From DAOUKH01 sp965261455 (lineage in GTDB: Bacteria; Chloroflexota; Dehalococcoidia; SHYB01): DNA of 64,000 nt. The notes beneath the pieces were generated by a model. It searched no databases and had not been told where the DNA came from. It was given only the letters and a program-made list of their open reading frames with translations. Location of the stretch: the NCBI GenBank assembly GCA_965261455.1, contig OZ253453.1, forward strand, positions 2,976,001 through 3,040,000, in the 5' to 3' direction. This document shows, one piece after another, positions 17,631 through 25,593 of the stretch. Numbering within the stretch: position 1 is the first letter of the stretch; every line of letters begins with the position of its first letter. The position numbers and the translations under genes were made by a program.

Positions 17631-18851
17631 TTGGTCGCGTTTAGCTCGGGGCCGGGACAGTCGTTCGGGATCTCGTCGTTCATCGACCCGATCATCGAAG
17701 ACACCGGCATCTCCCGCACCACGATCTCGCTGCTGTTCGCGATCAGCACGGGCGTGAGCGCGGTGATGGCGGCGACGGTCAGCCGCCTGTCCGACCGGTA
17801 CGGCGCGCGGCGCATCCTCGCGCTGGTGGCCGCCGCGCTGGGGGTCGCCTGCTTCGGGATGGCGCTGTCGTCGGGGATCGTGGGCTTCTTCTTCGCTCTG
17901 GCCGCGCTGCGGGCGCTGGGGCAGGGGTCGATGTTCGTCAACTCGACGCTGCTCGTGGCGCAGTGGTTCGTGGCCAAGCGGGGCCGCGCCATCGCGCTCA
18001 TGTCGCTGGGCTTCTCCGCCTCGAACGCGGTAGTCCCGGCGGTGTCGCGGGCGCTCATCGAAAGCGTGGGCTGGCGGGAGACCTACTACGTGCTCGGCGT
18101 CGCGGTGTGGGTCCTGGTGATTCCCGCCGCACTCCTCTTGGTCCGCAACACGCCCGAGGAGGTGGGGCTCCACCCTGACGGCGCGAACGGACCGCCCCCC
18201 GGAGAACCGTCGCCGGCCGAGCGGGACGAAGGCCCCGACCGGCGCAGGGTCTTCACCTCGCCCGCCTTCTGGCGGCTCGCACTGCCCCTGGCCGTCCCCG
18301 CGTTCGTGGTGACCGGGCTGATCTTTCACCAGACCTCGATCTTCAAGGAGCGCGGCTTGAGCGAGGCCGTTGCCGCGGGCGTCTTCGTGGCGTTCGCCAT
18401 CTCCTCCGCGTCCGGCACGGGCGTCGGCGGCTTCCTGATCGAACGCATCGGCCCGGCGCGGCTCTTCTCCCTGGCCATGGCGGTGATGGCGGCCGCGGTC
18501 ACGCTGGGGCTGTTCATGTCGTCGCCGGCGGCCGCGGCGGGCTACGCGGCGCTGCTGGGGGTATCGGCCGGCATGGCGCAGATCGTCATGGGGGTGATCT
18601 GGGCCCACTTCTACGGACGCCACCGGTTGGGCCGGGTGCAGGGATCGGCGGTGATGATCATGATCTCCGCGGCGGCCCTCGGGCCGCTGCCCCTCGCCGC
18701 CCTCCAGGCCCTATTCGACAGCTTCCGCATCGCCGTCATTGTGATGGCGGTCATGCCGGCGCTCGCGATCGCGGCGATCACCCTGGCGCGTCCCAACGCC
18801 GCCGCCTTCGCCGAGGACGCGCGCCCGGTGCCCCAAGGCCCGGAGGGGTGA
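17631..18851 (+). CDS. Major facilitator superfamily transporter
   Basis: At least 406 aa with about 12 hydrophobic segments and a central cytoplasmic loop (VGLHPDGANGPPPGEPSP). It resembles the monocarboxylate/oxalate-formate antiporter-like MFS group. The loop-2 motif reads DRYGARRIL. TTG 17631 lies inside the first membrane helix. Coding similarity begins earlier (KLYRGWIIVAVGFL, from 17592), but no ATG, GTG or TTG lies in frame between the preceding gene and 17631, so the real start may be a rarer codon such as CTG 17517. Substrate unknown, probably an organic anion. It is close behind the M20 hydrolase and possibly exports or imports its substrate. Confidence 0.8.
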   Translation: MVAFSSGPGQSFGISSFIDPIIEDTGISRTTISLLFAISTGVSAVMAATVSRLSDRYGARRILALVAAALGVACFGMALSSGIVGFFFALAALRALGQGSMFVNSTLLVAQWFVAKRGRAIALMSLGFSASNAVVPAVSRALIESVGWRETYYVLGVAVWVLVIPAALLLVRNTPEEVGLHPDGANGPPPGEPSPAERDEGPDRRRVFTSPAFWRLALPLAVPAFVVTGLIFHQTSIFKERGLSEAVAAGVFVAFAISSASGTGVGGFLIERIGPARLFSLAMAVMAAAVTLGLFMSSPAAAAGYAALLGVSAGMAQIVMGVIWAHFYGRHRLGRVQGSAVMIMISAAALGPLPLAALQALFDSFRIAVIVMAVMPALAIAAITLARPNAAAFAEDARPVPQGPEG

Positions 18852-18906
18852 CGCGGAGCGCGAAAGCGGGTACCTTGACCCCCGACGCGCTAGAGGAGGG
18901 AACGCC

Positions 18907-19356
18907 ATGCTCGACGCCCAGGAAGTTGCCGACCGCGTTGAAATCAGCGGAGTGCTCACCCGCTACTGCACTGCCATCGACTCGAAGCGCTTCGACCTGC
19001 TTGACGAGGTCTTTACCGAGGACGCCATGATCGACTACAGTTCCTCCGCGCCGGACGTGCGGGGGACGCGGGCCGAGATGAAGCAGTGGCTCTCCGAGGT
19101 GCTGGCCTTCTTCCCCGTGACGCAACACCTCGTCAGCAACACCGAGTTCGAGATCGACGGCGACCGGGCCGCCACCCGCACCATGTTCTTCAATCCCATG
19201 GGCTGGCAGGAGGAGGCCGGCGAGCTGCAGCTCTTCTTCGTCGGCGGCTACTACGAGGACAAGCTTACGCGCACCGAGGCCGGCTGGCGCATCGTTGAAC
19301 GGGTCGAGCAAGCGGCGTGGTCGAAGGGCACGATGCCGCCCGCCCTGCCCTCCTAA
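18907..19356 (+). CDS. SnoaL-like / NTF2-fold protein
   Basis: 149 aa, with GAGGAGGGA upstream of ATG 18907. The opening EVADRVEISGVLTRYCTAID, then FDLLDEVFTEDAMIDYS, and the strand pattern ending EAGWRIVERVEQAAW, are typical of SnoaL-like (NTF2 superfamily) proteins. These include dehydratases, isomerases and uncharacterised polyketide- or steroid-type enzymes. The exact reaction cannot be told from sequence. It ends 5 nt before the next gene, so the two probably form an operon. Confidence 0.8.
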   Translation: MLDAQEVADRVEISGVLTRYCTAIDSKRFDLLDEVFTEDAMIDYSSSAPDVRGTRAEMKQWLSEVLAFFPVTQHLVSNTEFEIDGDRAATRTMFFNPMGWQEEAGELQLFFVGGYYEDKLTRTEAGWRIVERVEQAAWSKGTMPPALPS

Positions 19357-19361
19357 CCGCC

Positions 19362-20507
19362 ATGTCCGACGTCACGGTCCACGGCAATGCCGACGCGCGC
19401 TTTCGCGCCGTCGCCGACGCCTTCGCGGCGAATTTCGACCAGCAAGGGCCCGGCCCCAGCGAGTGCGGCGCCGCTCTGGCCGTCTATCTTGAAGGCGAGC
19501 TTGTCGTCGATCTTTGGGGCGGGTACGCCGACAGGGAGCGCTCGCGCCCGTGGGAGCGCGACACCATCGTCTGCGTCATGTCCACGACGAAGGGCGCGGC
19601 GTCGCTGTGCGCCCACCGGCTCGCCGATGAGGGCAAGCTCGACTTCGACGCGCCGGTGGCCCGCTACTGGCCCGAGTTCGCCGCGGGCGGCAAGGCGTCC
19701 ATCCCCGTCCACATGCTGTTGAGCCACCGATCCGGCCTCGCCGCGGTGCGCGAACCGCTCGCCGCCGAGGCGCTCTTCGACTGGGAGGCGATGACGACGG
19801 CCCTCGCCAGGGCCGAGCCCTGGTGGGAGCCGGGGACGATGCACGGCTACCACGCCTTCACCTTCGGCTGGCTCGTCGGCGAACTCGTGCGCCGGATCGA
19901 CGGGCGCGGCCTGGGGACCTACTTCCGCGACGAGATCGCCGGCCCGCTGGGCCTCGATTGGCTGATCGGCTTCGGCCCCGAGCAGGACGCCCGCGTCGCC
20001 CAGGTCCTCTCGCCACCCTACGAGCCCAGCGCGGCGCGCCCGGATCCCAAATCGCTCGCGGGCAAGGCCGTGGGAAACCCGCCGGGAATCTTCAGAATGC
20101 TGAATACGCGGGAGTGGCGTGCCGCCGAGATTCCCGCCGCCAACGGGCACACCAACGCCCGCGCCGCGGCACGGATGTACGCGGCCTTAGCCCAGGGCGG
20201 CGAGCTCGACGGCGTCCGTGTCGTGAGCGCGGAGGCCATCGAGCGGGCCATCGTCGAACGCTCCGACGGCGTCGAGGCGACCCTCGGCGGGGAGATGCGG
20301 TTCGGCCTCGGCTTCCAGCTCAACCGCCCGCCCAACCACGGCCCTAACCCGCGCGCTTTTGGGCACGCGGGCTACGGCGGGTCCCTCGGCTTCGCCGACC
20401 CCGAGGCCCGGCTCGGTTTCGGCTACACGCCGAACCAATACCTCGCGGGCCTGGGCGACGACCCCCGCCGCTCCACGGTCCTCCGGGCGCTCTACGACGC
20501 GCTCTAA
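19362..20507 (+). CDS. Beta-lactamase-related serine hydrolase (class C / EstB-like)
   Basis: 381 aa from ATG 19362. The penicillin-binding/esterase fold has SxxK in CVMSTTKGAASL (nucleophile Ser), a Tyr motif in MHGYHAFTFGWLVGELV, and HAGYGGSLGFADPE as the third motif (HxG instead of KTG, as in esterases). There is no signal peptide, so it is cytosolic. It probably acts as an esterase or amidase rather than in antibiotic resistance. It sits between the SnoaL-like gene and an amidohydrolase in the same direction. Confidence 0.88.
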   Translation: MSDVTVHGNADARFRAVADAFAANFDQQGPGPSECGAALAVYLEGELVVDLWGGYADRERSRPWERDTIVCVMSTTKGAASLCAHRLADEGKLDFDAPVARYWPEFAAGGKASIPVHMLLSHRSGLAAVREPLAAEALFDWEAMTTALARAEPWWEPGTMHGYHAFTFGWLVGELVRRIDGRGLGTYFRDEIAGPLGLDWLIGFGPEQDARVAQVLSPPYEPSAARPDPKSLAGKAVGNPPGIFRMLNTREWRAAEIPAANGHTNARAAARMYAALAQGGELDGVRVVSAEAIERAIVERSDGVEATLGGEMRFGLGFQLNRPPNHGPNPRAFGHAGYGGSLGFADPEARLGFGYTPNQYLAGLGDDPRRSTVLRALYDAL

Positions 20508-20592
20508 CGAGCAAAGGATGCCCCGCCGTGGTAGGCTTTTGGGCGCCGCGGGCGCGGGCCGGCGGGCAAGACGAGAGAAAGGCGGCTGGCAC

Positions 20593-21693
20593 ATGTCGTA
20601 CAAGATCATTTCGGCGGACTCGCACGTGAATCCCCTCCCCTCGATATGGCAGGAGTACACCGACCCCGAGTTCCGTGACAGAGCCCCTCGGACGGAGATC
20701 CGGGGCGAATACGAGGTCATGATCTTCGAGGGCGAAGAGAGCAAACACTCGCTGATCTCCACCGTCGCGGGCCGCAAGTACGAAGACTACGAGTCCGACT
20801 CGAAGAGCTTCGAGGACGGACGGCGCGGCGGCTTCGACGCCGAGGCGCGCATCGTCGATCAAGACGTCGACAACGTCGATGCCGAAGTGCTGTTCGGCGG
20901 CGTCCTCACCTTCAAGACCCCAGACCGCCCCCTGCGGTTCGCCATGATGCGGGCCTACAACGACTGGCTGGCCGACTTCTGCGCCGTGGCACCCGACCGG
21001 CTCATCGGCATCGCGGAAATTCCGACCTGGGACGCCGAGTTGGCGGCGGCCGAGGCAAAGCGCGCCCGCGACAAGGGACTGATGGGCGTCCTCATCCCCG
21101 CGATCCCCAACATCGAAGGGCCGTGGTCGGCACCCGCCGACAAGAACTACACCCACCCTTGGTGGGACTCCCTCTGGGAGGCCTTGGTCGACCTGGACAT
21201 GCCGGCGCATATGCACCTCGGCGCGCAGCCGCTGACGCCGGGCCTCTCACAGAACCTCTTTGCGTCCATCGTGTGCAACAAGGCCATGATGGCCGAGCCC
21301 ATCACCTCGCTCATCTTCTCCGGCGCGCTGGGCCGCCACCCCAAGCTCAAGCTCGTCTCCGTCGAGAGCGGCGTGGGCTGGATGGCGTTCATGGTGCCGT
21401 GGATGGACAACGTCTACGAGCGGCACCGGCACTGGCAGCACCTCGACCTCGGCGACCTCCCCAGCACCTACTTCCAGCGCCAGGTCTATGGCACCTTCAT
21501 CGAAGACCCTGTCGGCGTGCGGGAGCGCCACACCATCGGCCTGGGCAACATCATGTGGTCCAACGACTACCCGCACAGCGACAGCACGTGGCCCCATTCG
21601 ATGAAGGCCATCGAGAAGGACTTCGAGGGCGTGCCCGAGGACGAGGTCGAGATGCTCGTCTCGTCGAACGCGCGCGGGCTGTACGGGCTGTAG
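20593..21693 (+). CDS. Amidohydrolase-2 family metal-dependent hydrolase
   Basis: 366 aa from ATG 20593 (AAAGG upstream; the frame is open further back but only over the preceding gene). TIM-barrel amidohydrolase of the ACMSD/LigW-like group: N-terminal SADSHVNPLP in place of the usual HxH metal pair, His in PAHMHLGAQP, and the C-terminal NIMWSNDYPHSDSTWPHS with the catalytic Asp. These enzymes hydrolyse or decarboxylate cyclic or aromatic acids. Many paralogues of this type occur in SAR202-like genomes; that is background knowledge, not shown here. Substrate unknown. Confidence 0.85.
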   Translation: MSYKIISADSHVNPLPSIWQEYTDPEFRDRAPRTEIRGEYEVMIFEGEESKHSLISTVAGRKYEDYESDSKSFEDGRRGGFDAEARIVDQDVDNVDAEVLFGGVLTFKTPDRPLRFAMMRAYNDWLADFCAVAPDRLIGIAEIPTWDAELAAAEAKRARDKGLMGVLIPAIPNIEGPWSAPADKNYTHPWWDSLWEALVDLDMPAHMHLGAQPLTPGLSQNLFASIVCNKAMMAEPITSLIFSGALGRHPKLKLVSVESGVGWMAFMVPWMDNVYERHRHWQHLDLGDLPSTYFQRQVYGTFIEDPVGVRERHTIGLGNIMWSNDYPHSDSTWPHSMKAIEKDFEGVPEDEVEMLVSSNARGLYGL

Positions 21694-21717
21694 GGGGAGC
21701 GGCGCCGGTTGGGCGCC

Positions 21718-21945
21718 GGCGCGCCTTGCGGCGCGCGCCCTCTCTCAGTCTCCCCCAGAGGGGGAGAGGCCGGAGGGGGCCGCCCACCACCCCGGACCTC
21801 TCTCGGTCTCCGCCAGAGGGGAGAGGCCGGAGGGCGCCCACAAGGGGCGCCCCTACGGGAGAACCCTGCCGCACCCGCATTTCGCAAAGGTCTCAGAGGG
21901 GGAGAGGCCGGAGGGCGCCCACAAGGGACGCCCCTACGGGCTAGC
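21718..21945. repeat. Cluster of dispersed repeats
   Basis: Three successive cagaggg(g)gagaggccggagg units (near 21758, 21810 and 21893), two of them joined to the inverted half-unit gcgcccacaagggrcgcccc of the 99-bp family, ending in tacggg. They fill the gap between two converging genes and reach the stop of the acyl-CoA dehydrogenase gene. Confidence 0.8.
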
Positions 21946-23092
21946 GCCCCGCCTCGGCGAGAATGTGCCGTGAGATCACCAGGCGCTGGATCTGGGACGT
22001 GCCCTCGTAGATCTCGGTGACCTTGGCGTCGCGGTAGTAGCGCTCGACGGGGCTCTCCTTGAAGTAGCCGATGCCGCCGTGAAGCTGGAGCGCCATGTCG
22101 GCGACCCGGGTCGCCGTCTCGCTGGCGAAGAGCTTCGCCATCGAGGCCTGCTTGGCGAAGGGCAGCCCGTCGTCGTGGAGTGAAGCGGCTTGGTAAGTCA
22201 GTAAGCGCGCCGCTTCGAGTTGCGTCGCCATGTCGGCGAGCATCCACTGCACGCCCTGGAAGCCGGCGATGGTCTGGCCGAACTGCTTCCGCTGGTTCAC
22301 GTGCTTCATCGCGAGGTCGAAGGCGCCCTGCGCGATGCCCACGGCCTGCGCCCCGATGATGGGCCGGCTGGCGTCGAGAATCTGCATGGCGACCTTGAAG
22401 CCGTCGCCCGCGGGGGCCACGAGGTTCTCCTCGGGAACGAATACGTCGTCGAAGTAGATGTCCGAAGTCGTAGAGGCCCGCATCCCCAGCTTGCCGTGCT
22501 GCTTCCGGGCTTCGAGGCCCGGCGTGCCCGCCTCCACGATCAGGCTGACCATGCCCTTGGCGCGCGACCCCGGCTCGGCGGTGGCGAAGACGAGGAGGGT
22601 ATCGGCTACGTCGCCGTTGGTGATATAGGTCTTGGCCCCGTTGAGGAGGTAGCCGCCGTCCTTGGGCGCGGCGTGGGTGCTGCCGCTGGCGGCGTCGCTG
22701 CCCGCGTTGGGCTCGGTGAGACAGAAGGCGCCGACGGACTCGCCGCGTGCCAGGGGAGGCACGTACTGCTCCTTCTGGGCGTCGGTCCCGAACCGTTCGA
22801 TGCCGATGGTGGCGAGCGAGAGGCTGGCGAGCAGGGTCAGGCTCATGCTCGGATCGAAGCGGGCGAGCTCCTCAGTGGCGATGGCGGTCTGCAGGAGGCC
22901 GCCGCCCCCGCCGTCGCGCTCGGGGGCAATGCCGAGGCCGGTGAGGCCCAGGTCACCCACCTTGCGGTAGAGCGCGGCGTCGAACGACTCCGCGGCGTCG
23001 CGCTCGCGCGCGCCGGGCTCGAGCTCGCGCACCGAAAAGTCGCGGATGGCGCGGCGGAGAAGCTGGTCGGACTCAGAATAGGTAAAGTGCAT
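21941..23092 (-). CDS. Acyl-CoA dehydrogenase
   Basis: 383 aa from ATG 23092 (the frame extends 12 codons upstream without a site). FAD flavoprotein that makes the alpha-beta double bond in acyl-CoA. Motifs are AFCLTEPNAGSDAASGSTHA, YITNGDVADTLLVFA, KLGMRASTTSDIYFDDVFVP, the FAD-binding RKQFGQTIAGFQGVQWMLADM, and LQLHGGIGYFKESPVERYYRD, with the catalytic base position at YEGTSQIQRLVISRHIL. The likely substrate is a short- or branched-chain acyl-CoA. The stop lies inside dispersed repeats. Confidence 0.94.
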   Translation of the reverse strand: MHFTYSESDQLLRRAIRDFSVRELEPGARERDAAESFDAALYRKVGDLGLTGLGIAPERDGGGGGLLQTAIATEELARFDPSMSLTLLASLSLATIGIERFGTDAQKEQYVPPLARGESVGAFCLTEPNAGSDAASGSTHAAPKDGGYLLNGAKTYITNGDVADTLLVFATAEPGSRAKGMVSLIVEAGTPGLEARKQHGKLGMRASTTSDIYFDDVFVPEENLVAPAGDGFKVAMQILDASRPIIGAQAVGIAQGAFDLAMKHVNQRKQFGQTIAGFQGVQWMLADMATQLEAARLLTYQAASLHDDGLPFAKQASMAKLFASETATRVADMALQLHGGIGYFKESPVERYYRDAKVTEIYEGTSQIQRLVISRHILAEAGR

Positions 23093-23158
23093 CGGTGCTC
23101 CCGTTCGCCCCTTCCGCCCCGCTTCCACTACTAAGGGTTGGGATGGTTAGGACGGCTG

Positions 23159-23641
23159 TTACCCCGCCCGCTTGGCCTCCTCGATTTGGCGGAGGACCGA
23201 CGCGTCGTCCCCGTCGAGGTCGATGGCAACGGAGAAAGGCTGCGGCCACGACGGCGCGACGGTGTAGTACGCCTCGAGGACGTTGCCCTCGGGGTCCTTG
23301 AAATAGATGCTCGCCGTGTTCCCGTGGGTGACCGTCTGGGTGATCTCGACGCCCTCGTCCTCGAACGTCTGCTTGAAGCGGCGCAGTTCGGCGAGGCTGT
23401 CTACGTTGAAGGCGACCTGCTGCAGGAGGGACGGTCGCGGCGGGCCGCCGGAGTCCTCCTGCCGCTCGATCAGCAGCACCTCGTGATGCTCCTCGGCGGG
23501 CCGTGAGGAAAGGAAAACCATGCGCCGCTCCGCGCTCTCGTCGGTCACTTCGAGCCCAAGCACGCGCGTGTAGAAGTCCCGCATGCGGGGCAGATCGCGC
23601 ACGTACAGACCAACGTGGCCCAGGGACGATAGCTTCGGCAT
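23159..23641 (-). CDS. VOC-superfamily protein (glyoxalase / extradiol dioxygenase-like)
   Basis: 160 aa, two beta-alpha-beta-beta-beta repeats. The start is LGHVGLYVRDLPRMRDFYTRVLGLE. Metal-ligand positions are His in GHVGLY, His in AEEHHEVLLIE and Glu in DPEGNVLEAYY, a pattern closer to catechol dioxygenase-like or glyoxalase proteins than to methylmalonyl-CoA epimerase. Its position just after the mutase gene nevertheless makes a link to methylmalonyl-CoA worth considering. The stop of the mutase gene and this start are 35 nt apart. Confidence 0.8.
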   Translation of the reverse strand: MPKLSSLGHVGLYVRDLPRMRDFYTRVLGLEVTDESAERRMVFLSSRPAEEHHEVLLIERQEDSGGPPRPSLLQQVAFNVDSLAELRRFKQTFEDEGVEITQTVTHGNTASIYFKDPEGNVLEAYYTVAPSWPQPFSVAIDLDGDDASVLRQIEEAKRAG

Positions 23642-23676
23642 GGCGGCCTCCTCGTCCGGCGGGCCTGCGGGCCCGG

Positions 23677-25335
23677 CTAGAAGACGATCGCCTCCCGGTA
23701 GACGCCCCACTCTTCGCGCAGGGCGTCGCAGATCTCGCCGAGGGTCACGTAGTTCTCGACGGCCTCGATGAGCACGGGCATGGCGTTGTCCGAGCCGCGG
23801 GCCACGGAGCGGACCTTTGCCAGCGAGCGCGCGACGGCGGCGGAGTCGCGTTTCGCCCGCGCCTCGTTGAGGCGGGCGAGCTGGCGAGCCGCCGCCTCTT
23901 GGTCGACGCGCAGGATGTCGCGGGTGTCCTTCTCCTCGCTCACGTAGCGGTTGACGCCGACGATGACGGTGTCCCCGGCCTCGACGCTCTTCTGGTACTG
24001 ATACGCCGATTCCTGGATCTCGCGCTGGATGTACCCGCGGTCGATGGCGGCGAGCGCACCGCCCATGTCCTCGATGGCCTGCAGGTACTGGTTCGCCTTC
24101 TCCTCGACGGTGTCGGTGAGATGCTCGACGTAGTAGGAGCCGGCCAGCGGGTCGACGGTGTCGGCGACGCCGCACTCCTCGGCGAGTATCTGCTGGGTGC
24201 GCAGCGCGATGGTGACCGCCTTGTCCGTGGGCAGGGCCAGCGCCTCGTCCATAGAGTTCGTGTGCAGCGACTGCGTGCCGCCGAGCACGGCGGCGAGCGC
24301 CTGCACCGTGGTGCGCACGACGTTGTTCTCGACCTGCTGCGCGGTGAGGCTCACGCCGGCGGTCTGCGTATGGAAGCGCATCGGCCAGGAGCGGGGATTC
24401 TTCGCCCCGTACCGTTCCTTCATGATCCGCGCCCAGATCCGGCGGGCGGCGCGGTACTTGGCGACCTCCTCGAAGAAGTTCTTCTGCGCCACGAAGAAGA
24501 ACGAGAGGCGCGGCGCGAACTCGTCGATCCCGAGGCCCGATTCGAGCGCCGCGTCCACGTACGCGATTCCGTTGGCGATGGTGAAGGCGAGCTCCTGCGC
24601 CGCCGTCGCGCCGGCCTCGCTCATGTGATAGCCGCTGATGCTGATCGTGTTCCACTGCGGCACGCTCTCCGCGCAGTACTTGAAGACGTCGGTGATCAGC
24701 CGCAGCGAGGGCTTGGGCGGGAAGATGTAGGTGCCCCGCGCGATGTACTCCTTCAGGATGTCGTTCTGCACCGTGCCGCCGAGCTTCTCGGCGGGGACGC
24801 CCTGCTTCCTTCCCACGGCGATGTAGAGGGCGAGCAGAATCGGCGCCGTCGCGTTGATCGTCATCGACGTGGTGACCTTGTCCAGCGGGATCTGGTCGAA
24901 CAGGGTCTCCATGTCGGCCAGGCTACAGATGGGGACGCCGACCTTGCCCACCTCGCCGCGCGCCATCTCGGCGTCGGAGTCGTAGCCCGTCTGCGTGGGC
25001 AGGTCGAAGGCGACGCTCAGGCCCGTCTGCCCCTGTTCGAGCAGGTAGCGGTAGCGCCGGTTCGACTCCTCGGCGGAGGCGAAGCCGGCGTACTGGCGCA
25101 TCGTCCAGAGCCGGCCCCGGTACATCGTGGGCTGGACGCCCCGGGTGTAGGGATACTGGCCGGGGTAGCCGACGTCCTCGTCGTAGCCCCCGTTCGCCTC
25201 GCCGTCGGGGCCGTACAACGGCTCGATGGGATAGCCCGACGTGCTCGCGAACTCCTTACGTTCCCCGAAGCGCTTCACCGCCGGGTCGTACGTCTTCTCG
25301 CGCCACTCGGCCTCAGCCTTACGTCTCGCGGGCAT
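23677..25335 (-). CDS. Methylmalonyl-CoA mutase, catalytic (large) subunit
   Basis: 552 aa from ATG 25335 with GGAGGT upstream; the frame is open 23 codons further. It holds only the substrate-binding TIM-barrel part: YPYTRGVQPTMYRGRLWTMRQ, GLSVAFDLPTQTGYDSD, GGTVQNDILKEYIARGTYIFP, ISGYHMSEAGA, SFFFVAQKNFFEEVAKYRAAR and LGGTQSLHTNSMDEAL. The cobalamin-binding domain is absent, as in two-subunit acyl-CoA mutases, and must be encoded elsewhere. It isomerises methylmalonyl-CoA and succinyl-CoA or a related branched acyl-CoA. It is probably co-transcribed with the VOC and acyl-CoA dehydrogenase genes downstream. Confidence 0.93.
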   Translation of the reverse strand: MPARRKAEAEWREKTYDPAVKRFGERKEFASTSGYPIEPLYGPDGEANGGYDEDVGYPGQYPYTRGVQPTMYRGRLWTMRQYAGFASAEESNRRYRYLLEQGQTGLSVAFDLPTQTGYDSDAEMARGEVGKVGVPICSLADMETLFDQIPLDKVTTSMTINATAPILLALYIAVGRKQGVPAEKLGGTVQNDILKEYIARGTYIFPPKPSLRLITDVFKYCAESVPQWNTISISGYHMSEAGATAAQELAFTIANGIAYVDAALESGLGIDEFAPRLSFFFVAQKNFFEEVAKYRAARRIWARIMKERYGAKNPRSWPMRFHTQTAGVSLTAQQVENNVVRTTVQALAAVLGGTQSLHTNSMDEALALPTDKAVTIALRTQQILAEECGVADTVDPLAGSYYVEHLTDTVEEKANQYLQAIEDMGGALAAIDRGYIQREIQESAYQYQKSVEAGDTVIVGVNRYVSEEKDTRDILRVDQEAAARQLARLNEARAKRDSAAVARSLAKVRSVARGSDNAMPVLIEAVENYVTLGEICDALREEWGVYREAIVF

Positions 25336-25593
25336 GGGGGCCACCTCCAACGCCGCGCGGGCCGCCTGCCGGGCCGCGCCGAGCGTTCGGCGCTTCTGTT
25401 GCAACGCCGTCCTTCAGTGTACCCAATCGCCTCCGGCGGTTCAAATGGGAAAAGGCAATCCCTGTGGCTAAACGGTTCTCGAGAATGGCTCCGCTCGAGA
25501 CGACGAAGGGCAGAGTCGAGGTTACGTCGGGCAAGCTCCGGACGGTAGAAGGGTCATGGGGAGCGTTGAGACGCGAATGAATCCGTCGAGTGC

